DNA of 64,000 nt, taken from assembly GCA_937872925.1 (NCBI GenBank), contig CALMUT010000344.1, positions 1 through 64,000 of the forward strand. Reading direction: 5' to 3'. The stretch's first letter is position 1. Each line of letters opens with the position of its first letter. The translations under genes and the position numbers were made by a program. This DNA is from an uncultured Myxococcales bacterium. Lineage in GTDB: Bacteria > Myxococcota_A > Polyangia > Polyangiales > Polyangiaceae. Below are positions 17,243 through 26,295 of the stretch, in pieces. Below the pieces are notes generated by a model, which saw only the letters and a program-made list of their open reading frames with translations, had not been told where the DNA came from and ran no database searches.

Positions 17243-18396
17243 CGCAGACCGCCGCCCGCCGCCGCGGACGCGGACGGCGTTTCCGGGCGGGAGCCGTCGC
17301 TAGTTCCGGCACGCACAAAATACGTGACCACTGCGGCGAAGAGCGACAGTGCCACGATCACCATGACGCCGACCTTCGGGCTGAGTTCTTTTTGAGCAGT
17401 GGCTCTCTCAACCAGCGCGAGGGTGTCAGCGCGCATAACGGGCTTCTTGCCTGCGGGCGCGGCAGCTTCGGGTTTTTCCGCGGCGCGGGGTGCTTCAGCT
17501 TCGGGGAGCGGTTCGGTGACTGGCGCGCGTTTCGAAATGGGCGCGGTCGTGCCGCTGGCCCGGGATCGCGGCGCCCGCGTCAAGGACGGGGCAAAGGGAT
17601 CGAGGTCGTGCAGCACATCGCGGGCAGACCCGGGGCGGTCGTCCGGAGACTTCTCAAGCAACTCGAGAACCAAGCGCTCCACGCCCCGCGGCAGGCCGGC
17701 GCGCACGGCCTCGGGAAGATCCGGCGGCTTCTGCGTGCACTGCGCGTTCAGGAGTTCCCGGGGAGACGCACTTTCAAAGGGCGGGCTGCCCGCCAACATC
17801 TCGTACAGCACGAGTCCGAGGCAATACAAATCACTGCGCGCATCTACGCCCGTTGCGTCAATCTGCTCCGGGCTCATGTACTGCAGCGTGCCCACGCTAT
17901 GGGTCGTCGTGCCGCTGAGAGCTTGCAGCACCTTGGCGATGCCAAAATCCATGACTTTCACCGTGCCGTCATCGAGCACCATGACGTTCTCGGGTTTCAA
18001 GTCCCGGTGCACGATGGGCGGCTGTTGCCGATGTGCTGCGGCCAAGGCGGACGCAATTTGCACCGTGATTCCGACGGCATCTTCCCAACTCAGAGCGGCG
18101 CTGTCCGTGAGTACCGCGCGCAGCGTGCGGCCCTCCAAGAACTCCAGCGCCATCACCAGTTGGTCGTCGCTCTCCGTGCAGGCGAGGCAACGCACGATGT
18201 TGGGATGATCGAGGTGGGCCAGGATCGTCATCTCGTTCAAGAACAGCCGGCGCCCTTCTTCCGACTTGGAAAACTCCGGGCGCAGCACCTTCAGTGCCAC
18301 CCGGCGCTTGCTCAGGCGCTCTTCGGCTTCGTAGACCTTGCCCATGCCGCCCTCGCCGACCAAGCCACGGACTAGGTACTCACCGATGCGCTCCAT
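17239..18396 (-). CDS. Hanks-type Ser/Thr protein kinase with C-terminal membrane helix
   Basis: 385 residues from the ATG at 18396, preceded by AAGGTGAGG. A frame extension to 18498 exists but covers a likely promoter, so the shorter start is preferred. All catalytic parts are present: glycine loop GEGGMG at 14-19, ATP lysine K36, HRDLKPEN at 130-137, DFG at 150-152 and SPE at 175-177. A Pro/Ala-rich linker leads to one membrane helix at about residues 340-362, with almost nothing after it, so there is no external sensor domain. It is first in the redox operon, and its stop overlaps the next start. It may phosphorylate or pair with the pseudokinase fused to the cytochrome (inference). Confidence 0.92.
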   Translation of the reverse strand: MERIGEYLVRGLVGEGGMGKVYEAEERLSKRRVALKVLRPEFSKSEEGRRLFLNEMTILAHLDHPNIVRCLACTESDDQLVMALEFLEGRTLRAVLTDSAALSWEDAVGITVQIASALAAAHRQQPPIVHRDLKPENVMVLDDGTVKVMDFGIAKVLQALSGTTTHSVGTLQYMSPEQIDATGVDARSDLYCLGLVLYEMLAGSPPFESASPRELLNAQCTQKPPDLPEAVRAGLPRGVERLVLELLEKSPDDRPGSARDVLHDLDPFAPSLTRAPRSRASGTTAPISKRAPVTEPLPEAEAPRAAEKPEAAAPAGKKPVMRADTLALVERATAQKELSPKVGVMVIVALSLFAAVVTYFVRAGTSDGSRPETPSASAAAGGGLR

Positions 18397-18699
18397 TGCC
18401 TCACCTTCTACGTGTGATGGCCCGAGAGGTGCTCCGGCCACAGGCGAGGGTACCCGAAACCGAGGCGCCCCTTCAATTTCTCCAATAAGTTCCGCCATTT
18501 GACTGTGTTGTCACCCGCAGACTTCACCCGGCATTGGACAAAACCCAGTGGCCTCCAGCTGTGAAAACGTGACGGGAGGGCCCCAGCTAACAGCGGCGCA
18601 GCATTTTCGCCCGGCTCTGAGGCGCCGAGATCCCTGAGCCCTGGGCCACAACCTGGCCGCCGTCAATCCGAGCCGGCATGCCTCTGATACCCTGGGGCC
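18397..18699. other. Divergent intergenic region, kinase operon / GLFV dehydrogenase
   Basis: This 303-base gap lies between the minus-strand kinase operon and the plus-strand dehydrogenase gene. It holds the candidate kinase promoter described separately. Near the dehydrogenase there is only a weak TGATAC about 10 bases before its ATG, too close for an ordinary leader. No RNA gene or terminator was seen. Confidence 0.4.
18447..18476 (-). promoter_or_regulatory. Candidate sigma-70-like promoter of the redox-kinase operon
   Basis: On the minus strand, TTGAAG (18476-18471) and TACCCT (18452-18447) are spaced by 18 bases. Transcription would start near 18440, about 45 bases before the kinase ATG at 18396. 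This is pattern matching only. If correct, it rules out the longer kinase start at 18498. Confidence 0.4.
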
Positions 18700-20028
18700 A
18701 TGGGGCTCTTCGACGCATTGGACGCGGGCGAACTGACGACGCTGCGAGTGCTGAATGCCGGGGATGGCAATTTCTCTCTCAGCGCGAGTCGTACCTTCGA
18801 ACCGGACTGGAACTTTGGCGACTACGGAAGGCGCTATGCGGTCGATCAGATCCCGTGCCCCAGCGCGCGCTGTCTGAGTGATCCAGAAACGCGAACGTTC
18901 TTAGAACAGAGTTACGCAAGCGCGGCGCTCGAAGCGTTGCTTGCCGGCATGCGTCGACAACGCCACGAGATGGTCTGGCTCTGCAGTCATGCGAAGCTGA
19001 AAATCCGTGTCGCGCATTTCATCCACTCCAGCACCCTTGGTCTACGTCAGCCGCAGCACGCGCTGCGCGCCGGGGGGATCCGCCGCTACGCGCCCGATAC
19101 AAACGAGGAGAGCGCCCTGGCAACTGGACTCAACCTGTCACGAGCCATGAGCTACAAATGCGCTCAGGCGGAACTGCCCTACGGCGGCAGCAAAACCGCG
19201 CTCTTTAGTGCTGCCATCGAGAAGGACGACGACGCTCGCCTTGGGTTCCTGGCGTACTGCATCGACAGCGGGCACTTGATGACCGGCCCGGACGTGGGAT
19301 TGTCCGGAGAGCTGATCGACGCGCTCAGCACTCGCTACACCCCCAACATTCTATGCGGCGCAACCACGCCCATGGGCTCGACGGGCGCACCGACTGCCGA
19401 GGGGATCTTCATTGCGATTCGCGCCGCGGCAGCGTTTTTGTGGGACAGTTCCAAACTCGAGGGCAGGAGCGCCGTGCTACAGGGGCTCGGCAGCGTGGGA
19501 CTGGCACTGCTTCAGCGACTGGCCACCGCTGGCATGCGGGTGTCCGCCTACGATCCGGATCCGGCACGGGTAAAGCTCGCGCTGACTGCCGTTCCGTCCC
19601 TGACGGTGCTGCCCCCAGAGAACCTGCTCGGTGCCGAATGCGACCTGTTCGCGCCTTGCGCCACGGGCGCCGTGATCGGGCACGCGCAAGTCCCGCAACT
19701 GAAGTGCAAACTGATCTACGGTGCAGCCAACAACGCCCTCGACGCCAACTCGATCGAAGACGAGATCGTGCTGGCAAAAGCCCTGGCAGCCCGGGGGATC
19801 CTCACCCAACCGGATTGGTCCATTACCGTCGGCGGTGTGATCGCCGGGCATGAAGAACGCACTCACGCGGGACTGTCCAGCGTCAAACGCGTGCATGCAG
19901 CCTTGGCCCGTATCTGCGGCGCCAAAACCACCGAGCTTCTGGCGACGGCTGCGGAGCGCAAGATCACACCCACCGAGCTTGCCTACGAACGCGTGCACGC
20001 AAGGCTCGCCGACGCCACGGCCAGCTGA
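18700..20028 (+). CDS. Glu/Leu/Phe/Val-type amino acid dehydrogenase
   Basis: 442 residues, somewhat longer than leucine dehydrogenases. Oxidative deamination of an amino acid with NAD(P). The dimerisation/substrate domain has the catalytic-type lysine motif LPYGGSKTAL, and an N-terminal lysine in AKLKIRVAH. The coenzyme domain begins with GLGSVGLALL at about residue 265. The conserved NNAL appears in GAANNALD. The substrate cannot be settled by eye: the motif pattern is nearer to leucine/phenylalanine dehydrogenases than to hexameric glutamate dehydrogenase. It stands alone on the plus strand, divergent from the redox operon. Confidence 0.85.
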   Translation: MGLFDALDAGELTTLRVLNAGDGNFSLSASRTFEPDWNFGDYGRRYAVDQIPCPSARCLSDPETRTFLEQSYASAALEALLAGMRRQRHEMVWLCSHAKLKIRVAHFIHSSTLGLRQPQHALRAGGIRRYAPDTNEESALATGLNLSRAMSYKCAQAELPYGGSKTALFSAAIEKDDDARLGFLAYCIDSGHLMTGPDVGLSGELIDALSTRYTPNILCGATTPMGSTGAPTAEGIFIAIRAAAAFLWDSSKLEGRSAVLQGLGSVGLALLQRLATAGMRVSAYDPDPARVKLALTAVPSLTVLPPENLLGAECDLFAPCATGAVIGHAQVPQLKCKLIYGAANNALDANSIEDEIVLAKALAARGILTQPDWSITVGGVIAGHEERTHAGLSSVKRVHAALARICGAKTTELLATAAERKITPTELAYERVHARLADATAS

Positions 20029-20179
20029 TCGCAACCAGAGCCTGGCCGCGTCGGGGGTGCGGCTTCCCGCGCGAAGGTTGCCTGGGCCCCTGAGACCGCG
20101 CCGTCCGGGCCGGGACAAAGCCCGCTGAATTTGCGTCGGGGGTTGCGCGAGCCCACTTTCTGCTACACCTTGGCGCCAA

Positions 20180-20920
20180 ATGGACGCCTCGGGCAGTCAC
20201 GACGCCAATCGCGCGTATTACAACGCCTTTAGTGAAGGCTACGAATCCCATCGGGGCGACAACGACCCCGGCGGCTACCACGATTTGCTGGACGAACTCG
20301 AAGCTGGCTACGTGGAGCGGTTCGGCCGTGACGGCGAAGTGCTTGAAGTCGGCTGCGGGACTGGCTTGGTGCTGAGCCGCATCGAGCGTTTCGCGCGTCG
20401 TGCCCAGGGCGTGGATCTATCCCCGGGCATGCTCGAGCGTGCCCGCGCGCGCGGCCTCTCCGTGGTGGAGGGTTCGGCTACGGAGCTGCCCTTTGAAAAC
20501 GAGAGCTTCGACGTCACCTGCTCCTTCAAGGTACTGGCGCACATCCCGGACATAGAAAAAGCGCTCTCGGAAATGGCTCGGGTGACGCGCCCCGGCGGCA
20601 CGGTCGTGGCCGAGTTCTACAACCCGCTGAGTTTTCGTGGCCTAGCAAAACGTCTCGCGCCCGCCGGCCGGGTTGCCGAAGGCACCCATGAAGACCGCGT
20701 CTTCACCCGCTTCGACACGCCCCTGGACATCCGCCGCCTCGTGCCCGACGGCATGAGCATCGTCGGCTCGCGAGGCATCCGCATCGCGACCCCCGCGGCG
20801 CGCCTGATGCGAATTCCCGTGGCCCGTACGGTGTTCCGCGGCGCAGAGCGCGCCCTATGCGATTCGCCGCTGCGCTTCTTCGCAGGCTTCTTCGTCGTCG
20901 CGATGCGGCGGGCTCGCTAA
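20180..20920 (+). CDS. Class I SAM-dependent methyltransferase
   Basis: 246 residues. The SAM-binding motif I is EVLEVGCGTGLVL (about residues 53-65), followed by acidic GVDLSPGML, motif II ELPFENESFDVT and the post-motif VTRPGGTVVAEFYNP. This is the UbiE/type-11 methyltransferase pattern. The acceptor is unknown. The C-terminal 60 residues are basic and hydrophobic (FRGAERALCDSPLRFFAG), perhaps for membrane or lipid contact. The gap to the next plus-strand gene is 20 bases, so the two may form an operon with the ferritin-like protein. Confidence 0.88.
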   Translation: MDASGSHDANRAYYNAFSEGYESHRGDNDPGGYHDLLDELEAGYVERFGRDGEVLEVGCGTGLVLSRIERFARRAQGVDLSPGMLERARARGLSVVEGSATELPFENESFDVTCSFKVLAHIPDIEKALSEMARVTRPGGTVVAEFYNPLSFRGLAKRLAPAGRVAEGTHEDRVFTRFDTPLDIRRLVPDGMSIVGSRGIRIATPAARLMRIPVARTVFRGAERALCDSPLRFFAGFFVVAMRRAR

Positions 20921-20940
20921 ACGCCGGAACCACCGTGGCC

Positions 20941-21795
20941 ATGCACGACCGTCCCACCGCGTGGTGGCTACAGACCCTGCAGCGCCGCCGCAGCCGCACC
21001 GAAACCACCCTCGGCAAGGCGCCGCTGCACTTCGCGACCCCCGCGGCGCAAGATGCGGCGATTCGTTTCTTCAATGCGGCGTTACGGGCAGAGGAGTCCG
21101 GACAGGCACAGGCCTATGGCCTCGCAGAGAGCCTTGCGGCGTCGGATCCAGACCTCGCCGAAGTGCTGCAGCTGTATGGAGACGAAGAGGGCTGGCACCG
21201 CGAGCTGCTCTTGGAGTTCTTGAGTCGCCTCGGCGGTACGGTGCGGCCTATGGGACGGGTCACCCGCGCGCTCTACCAAGTCTACGGCCGCGCCAAGCGT
21301 ATGGAATCCATCGTGCTGACGAACCTGATGTTCGAAACGATTGGCTCCACGACCTACCGCATGGCGCTGCGCAACGTTCAGGATGAAGAAGCGCGAAAGA
21401 TGCTCACCATCTTGACCCGTGACGAAGCGTTCCACGTGCCGCTGAACGTGCACTTCCTGCGACGCGTGCTCGTCGGCAAGAGCGCGGCGGACCGCCTGCG
21501 TCTGTTTGTGCTGTATCGCTTGGTCTTCGTCAGCTTGCTCCTGCTGCCCTTGGCCAGCCGACCCAAGGCGGGTGCCTTCGACGATCTTTCCGTGGCAGAG
21601 CTGTCGCGGGGCTATGGCAGAGAACTGGCCCGGGTATTTTCGTCGGCGCCGGATCTAGGCCTGCCCCCCCCATGGCTGCTGTTGCGGCTGATCGGCGTGG
21701 GCCCTGCAGACGCGGCGAAGGCACACAGCCCGACCAGCGCCCGAGCCGCCGAGGCCGCCGCCGATCGCAGCCACCTGCAAGTGTCCGCGCTTTAG
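20941..21795 (+). CDS. Ferritin-like diiron-type protein
   Basis: 284 residues. The ATG at 20941 is preferred to an upstream start at 20857 that would overlap the methyltransferase. It has the paired metal pattern of ferritin-like four-helix proteins: a Glu in ALRAEESGQ, EExxH in GDEEGWHREL, a Glu in LMFETIGS, and ExxH in RDEAFHVPL. A hydrophobic segment follows (LFVLYRLVFVSLLLLPLAS), suggesting membrane association. Such proteins oxidise organic substrates or store iron. Next to a methyltransferase it may act in lipid or quinone modification, but that is a guess. Confidence 0.75.
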   Translation: MHDRPTAWWLQTLQRRRSRTETTLGKAPLHFATPAAQDAAIRFFNAALRAEESGQAQAYGLAESLAASDPDLAEVLQLYGDEEGWHRELLLEFLSRLGGTVRPMGRVTRALYQVYGRAKRMESIVLTNLMFETIGSTTYRMALRNVQDEEARKMLTILTRDEAFHVPLNVHFLRRVLVGKSAADRLRLFVLYRLVFVSLLLLPLASRPKAGAFDDLSVAELSRGYGRELARVFSSAPDLGLPPPWLLLRLIGVGPADAAKAHSPTSARAAEAAADRSHLQVSAL

Positions 21796-21841
21796 AGCGC
21801 CGAGCTTCAGGTTCCGTGGCGCGACGGCGGGCACATCCCCG

Positions 21842-22825
21842 TCAGAAACGACCCACGGCGCCGAGACCGACCCCGTCCGCAAACGGGACCAACGTGGGGC
21901 GCACGAACGCGTCGCTCTTGCTGCGGCTGGCGGGGCTCTGCAGCTCCTTGGGCAAGGCGCGCTTCTTGGTGCGCCGGAACTCGGGCTCGAAGGACAGCTG
22001 CGCTTCGACGATGCCTCCTGCGGCTACGGCGAGGAATCCCCAGCTGGAAAAGGTGAGTACATCCTGGGCGGTCTTGAGGTTTGCGTTCAGCTCGTCGCGC
22101 TTCGGCGCGTCGGCGTCGTCGATGCGCGCGTTCAAATTCAGCTGCACGATCATGGCGCCCAGGGCCGTACCTGCCAGCGCCACTTCCGTACCCAGGAATA
22201 AATAGCCCAGGGCCGTATCGTCGTTTTGAAACTGGCCCACGCCAAAGGGTACAGCAGCCAACCAGCGGCGGTTCTTGGTGACTACGGTCTCCCGCGCGGC
22301 AAACAGCTCGAGCTTTTCAACGCGTTCCTTCTCTTTGGCCCGGCGCTTCGCGGCTGCTTCGGCGGCTGCGCGCGCTTTCTTGAAGCGTTCCTCCTCGGCG
22401 CGCTTGATCTCGTCGAGCATGCCCGCTTGCACGCTGATGAACCGTTCCACGACTTCCTGCGGGAACATCAGTCGGTCGGGCGGCCGCATTTGCGGGTTCT
22501 CGCGGATCGCGAAGCGCAACTGCTCGTCGGCGTCCCGGCCGCGTCCCGAGGCCAGCAAGCACGCAGCGAAATAGACGCGCGTGCGCTCGATCACGTCGGC
22601 ATCTTCGAGCTTGGGATCCGTCGGAGACAGCAGGCGCTCAGACTCGGACGCGCACTCCGCGTACTTTCCCGAGTCGAACAGCGAAGCGACCCGCGCCAAC
22701 TCCGCGTCGTCGCTGAGGTCGATCCGCGCCGGGCCCGGGCGGTCCGGCTGCGCCGCGGTGGGCAGGGCCAGCGCCAAAGTCGCGGCGGCCGTGAGGGCCC
22801 GGGCAGATTGCAGCGCCGTTCGCAT
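21842..22825 (-). CDS. Exported TPR-like protein with C-terminal membrane segments
   Basis: About 327 residues from ATG 22825, which gives a clear signal peptide (MRTALQSARALTAAATLALA, cleavage near AAQP). An earlier in-frame start at 22900 lacks this. Residues 30-125 are TPR-like helices (SLFDSGKYAECASESERLL, AACLLASGRG). A charged coiled-coil region follows (about 145-185), then two hydrophobic segments (GYLFLGTEVALAGTALGAM and FSSWGFLAVAAGGIV). I have the impression this architecture recurs in myxobacteria downstream of kinases, with no known activity. It follows a Ser/Thr kinase on the same strand after 128 bases. Confidence 0.7.
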   Translation of the reverse strand: MRTALQSARALTAAATLALALPTAAQPDRPGPARIDLSDDAELARVASLFDSGKYAECASESERLLSPTDPKLEDADVIERTRVYFAACLLASGRGRDADEQLRFAIRENPQMRPPDRLMFPQEVVERFISVQAGMLDEIKRAEEERFKKARAAAEAAAKRRAKEKERVEKLELFAARETVVTKNRRWLAAVPFGVGQFQNDDTALGYLFLGTEVALAGTALGAMIVQLNLNARIDDADAPKRDELNANLKTAQDVLTFSSWGFLAVAAGGIVEAQLSFEPEFRRTKKRALPKELQSPASRSKSDAFVRPTLVPFADGVGLGAVGRF

Positions 22826-22953
22826 CCAGAGGAGTCTCGCCGGAGGTTCCGGAAGCTGAGATTCGTCCGGCGGTAGCGTCCGCGTCAACCGGAACCACAA
22901 ACCCTCGCAGGAAATCCCTCAGCAGCGGCCTAGCAGCGCGCCAAGAAGCCGAG

Positions 22954-24759
22954 TTAGTTCCACTGGAGCGGGACACGATCGCCCGGACGCAGCTCAACGG
23001 ACTGCTGTCGGACACCGCTCTGATCGGGTCCGGTGATGGTGCAGGTCCCGGAAGTCAGCGGTTTCGACAGCGTCACAGTACGCGTGGCGCCCGCCGCCAG
23101 GGGCCCCGTAAAGAAGGTGCACGTCGCCGTCGCGCCTTCACCCACCAACGAAACCGTCGCGTCCAGGTACCCGATGTGTCCGCTGACTGGCTGCGGACCT
23201 TCGCCCGCCACAATGTTCACCGTTTGCACGGCTGGCTTTTTGCAGCACTCGGGCGACGGAGGAACGAATTCGAATTGGTGAGGTCCAAGGGGCAGCTCAA
23301 ACAGCGTGCCAAACCACTTGGTCTCGACACCGTCGACGCGAAGCTTCCCGCCTCCCGCGCCAGTGATGTTGACCCGCACCATCCGCGTCCCACCTGCGGG
23401 CGGCGCCGCACTGACCGGCAAGCGCGGTCGGGCTCTCGTGACTTCGGGCGGCGGGTCTGGCACCACAGGCCGTTTCGTCGGGACCGGCGCCGGCGGCGTG
23501 ACGACGTACTCGCGCGTCGGGACGCTGGACACGCTTGATTCGGGGAGCACCGCTAGCTGCGGCTGCCGCGTGGCCCGTGCCACCGCAAATGCCACCAGCC
23601 CGAGGGTGGCGCTCGCCAGCACGATGCCTCCACCGCGCAGCAGGATGCGACGATAGCGCTCGCGCTTCTCCATGCCGGCGACTTGCTCCAGGAGGTCGCG
23701 ATCATTGGGTCGGAAAGCCAGCGCGCGGTTGAACCAAGCGGCAGCTGCCGGCACGTCCCTCGCCGCGCGGGCCTTCTTGCCCAGGGTGACCAGCTTGGGC
23801 ACCAGGCGGTCTTCGTAGCTTTTTGCGTAGGCTTCTGGATCTGCCAGGAATTCAGCCAGCTCCTTGCGCGGCTCGGTATACCCGACGCGATCGAGCTCCT
23901 TTTTGAGCACGTCGCAGAAATCGGCGACGGATGCGAAGCGGGCGTCCTGTTCCCGCGCCAGGGCGCGCTCCACGGCGCGACTGAGGAAAACGCCAATGCT
24001 GGGCCGCGCGCGCTCCGCCGGCGTGAACGTTCCGTCGAGCACCTTGCGCAGCACCTGGGCGGGGTTCTTACCGTCGAAGGGCAATCGGCCCACCATGCAT
24101 TCGTAGAGCAGCACGCCCATGCCAAACACGTCCGAGCGTGCGTCAACGTCGCCACCTTCGATTTGCTCCGGCGCCATGTGGGCCGGAGAGCCGAGCACTT
24201 GCCCCGTGCTGGTCACGCCCTGGGCGTCTAGCAACTTAGCGATGCCGAAGTCTGCGATCTTGATGCGCGCGTGCTGCGCGCTTTCCGGCCCCTCGCGGGC
24301 ACTGCTCGGCGGCCGCATGTTCACCAGCACGTTCTCCGGCTTGATGTCGCGATGGATCACGCCATGCAGATGCGCGTGCTCCAAGGCCGCGCCGATCTCC
24401 AGGGCGATCGCCGCGGCGATCTCCGCGGGCACACACTTCCGATCCGCGAGTAGTTGGCGTAGGGTCGTGCCCTCGACCAGTTCCACAACCAGGTAGCGCT
24501 CGGGATCGTCTTCATCGGAGACGTCGTAGACCTCCACGATGTTCTGGTGTTTGAGCTTGGCCACGGCCCTGGCTTCGCTCACAAAGCGGGCGGCGACTTC
24601 GGCGTTCTCGCGCAGATGCTTGTGGATCACCTTCACGGCCACGTCCCGACCCAGGCGCCGGTCCTTCGCGCGATAGACCGTGGCCATGCCGCCGTGGCCG
24701 ATCTCTTCGAGCACCTCGTACTTGTCGAGGCTCGGCGTGGTCGGCGCCAACGCGATCAT
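22954..24759 (-). CDS. Ser/Thr protein kinase with extracytoplasmic beta domain
   Basis: 601 residues. The kinase domain spans about 14-275 with a complete catalytic set: GHGGMATVY, AVK43, HRDIKPENVLV, DFG and MAPEQ. Residues about 300-375 resemble a helical/TPR segment. One membrane helix is at about 375-398. A Pro-rich linker and a beta-rich outer domain follow, with an exposed-type CCKK site and PEGA-like folds (GGGKLRVDGVETKWFGT). The sensor would therefore face the periplasm. It starts 10 bases after the pyruvate kinase stop on the same strand, so the two are probably co-transcribed. Confidence 0.92.
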   Translation of the reverse strand: MIALAPTTPSLDKYEVLEEIGHGGMATVYRAKDRRLGRDVAVKVIHKHLRENAEVAARFVSEARAVAKLKHQNIVEVYDVSDEDDPERYLVVELVEGTTLRQLLADRKCVPAEIAAAIALEIGAALEHAHLHGVIHRDIKPENVLVNMRPPSSAREGPESAQHARIKIADFGIAKLLDAQGVTSTGQVLGSPAHMAPEQIEGGDVDARSDVFGMGVLLYECMVGRLPFDGKNPAQVLRKVLDGTFTPAERARPSIGVFLSRAVERALAREQDARFASVADFCDVLKKELDRVGYTEPRKELAEFLADPEAYAKSYEDRLVPKLVTLGKKARAARDVPAAAAWFNRALAFRPNDRDLLEQVAGMEKRERYRRILLRGGGIVLASATLGLVAFAVARATRQPQLAVLPESSVSSVPTREYVVTPPAPVPTKRPVVPDPPPEVTRARPRLPVSAAPPAGGTRMVRVNITGAGGGKLRVDGVETKWFGTLFELPLGPHQFEFVPPSPECCKKPAVQTVNIVAGEGPQPVSGHIGYLDATVSLVGEGATATCTFFTGPLAAGATRTVTLSKPLTSGTCTITGPDQSGVRQQSVELRPGDRVPLQWN

Positions 24760-24769
24760 CCGGAAAGCC

Positions 24770-26170
24770 TCATGGCATCAGCTCGACACGCACCGTATTC
24801 GTGGACCCGCGCCCGCCAACCGGAGCGCCACACACTAAGACGAAGCGCTGCCCGGATCCGATCCACTTTTCCGCGGTGATCAGCTGACGCACGCTTTGGA
24901 TCAGGCGCTCCAAATCCGAGTCCACGTCGAGATTCTTTGGAATAACGCCCCAAAGCAGAGACAACCGGCGCAACGTCTTGGCATCCGGAGATAGCGCGAT
25001 GATGGGCACCGTCGGGCGCGCCTTGGACACCAAGCGCGCCGTGGACCCGCTCTCGGTCAAGGCAACAATCAGTTCCGCGCCGATTTCCTCGGCGATGCGG
25101 CAAGCGGAATTCGCGATGGCTTCCGGCGTGGTGCCACCCGGCGGCGAGGCCTTCGGATCGTAGAATCGACTGGCCTCCGCCCGGCGGATGATGCGGTCCA
25201 TCATTTGGCAGGAACGGATGGGGTATTTGCCGGTTGCCGTCTCCGCCGAGAGCATGACGCCGTCAGCGCCACCGTAAATCGCGCTCGCCACGTCACTGGC
25301 CTCCGCCCGCGTCGGGCGTGGAGCATCCGTCATGGACTGCAGCATCTCCGTGGCGATGATGGCCGGCTTGCGCAGCAAGCGGCACGCGCCCACGATTTCA
25401 CGTTGCACGATCGGCACGACCTCGGGCGGTAGCTCCACACCGAGATCCCCCCGCGCGACCATCACCGCGTCACTCTCTGCGACGATCGCCTCGATGCGCT
25501 CCACCGCAGAAGGCGTTTCGATCTTGCTCACGATGGGGGTTGGCCGACCCAAGGCTTCGCAGAGGCCCCGCAATTCGCGCACGTCGTCTTCGGAGCGCAC
25601 GAAGGACAGCGCCAGGTAGTCCACGCCCATTTCCAAAGCGTGACGCAGATCGCTGCGATCCTTGTCGGTGATCGCCCCCAGGCGCAGGCGCGCAGCGGGA
25701 AGATTGACACCCATGCGCGCTCGTAAGGCGCCCCCGTGCTCCACCTTGCAGGACACGCGCCCGTCCGCGATGCGCTCTACGCTGAGCTCGATGGCGCCGT
25801 CGCCCAGCAAGACGTGATCGCCCACGGCCATGTCCTCAGCGAGATGGTCGTAGCCAACGGCAAGTTCCGTGGGCGTCGACTCGGCGCCAGCAAATAACGT
25901 CACGGTTTCGCCCGCTTCGACGGAAGCGGGCCCCCCGGTGCCCGTGCGGATCTTCGGACCGCAAAGGTCTGCCAAGATGGCCACGGTGCGACCGGTATCG
26001 GCGCTCGCCCGGCGCAGGCGCTCCGCCATCTTGGCGTGGCTTTCCGGGTCGCCGTGGGAGAAATTGAGGCGCGCAACATCCATGCCCGCTTGGACCAGTT
26101 CCGTGACACGCGCCGAGTCGGCCACCGCAGGTCCTACGGTGCAGACGATCTTTGCGCGCCGATCGGGCAT
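24770..26170 (-). CDS. pyk: Pyruvate kinase
   Basis: 466 residues from ATG 26170 (the frame continues to 26209, but the family begins at RRAKIVCTVGPA). It transfers phosphate from phosphoenolpyruvate to ADP, the last step of glycolysis. Visible motifs: ARLNFSHGDPESH, ILADLCGPKIRTG, SFVRSEDDVRE, the metal-site VMVARGDLGVELP, IIATEMLQSM and PTRAEASDVASAI. The C-terminal allosteric domain is present. It converges with nothing: lysA diverges from it with 125 bases between the starts. A Ser/Thr kinase follows 10 bases downstream. Confidence 0.97.
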   Translation of the reverse strand: MPDRRAKIVCTVGPAVADSARVTELVQAGMDVARLNFSHGDPESHAKMAERLRRASADTGRTVAILADLCGPKIRTGTGGPASVEAGETVTLFAGAESTPTELAVGYDHLAEDMAVGDHVLLGDGAIELSVERIADGRVSCKVEHGGALRARMGVNLPAARLRLGAITDKDRSDLRHALEMGVDYLALSFVRSEDDVRELRGLCEALGRPTPIVSKIETPSAVERIEAIVAESDAVMVARGDLGVELPPEVVPIVQREIVGACRLLRKPAIIATEMLQSMTDAPRPTRAEASDVASAIYGGADGVMLSAETATGKYPIRSCQMMDRIIRRAEASRFYDPKASPPGGTTPEAIANSACRIAEEIGAELIVALTESGSTARLVSKARPTVPIIALSPDAKTLRRLSLLWGVIPKNLDVDSDLERLIQSVRQLITAEKWIGSGQRFVLVCGAPVGGRGSTNTVRVELMP

Positions 26171-26295
26171 ATCTGCCCCAGGATGCCACAGCTCTGCCCC
26201 TCGCGGCACCTGGGGCGGTGGACTCGCCCCGAACCCCCCGCCGGCCGCACATTCCCCCGGGAAACGCCCGCCAAGTCCTGCTATGGGACCCTGCC

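Noticed and set aside
20143-20179. Weak GTTGCG / TACACC pair as a promoter of the methyltransferase gene
   Set aside because: The -35 match is poor and the leader would be very short. I did not list it as a feature.
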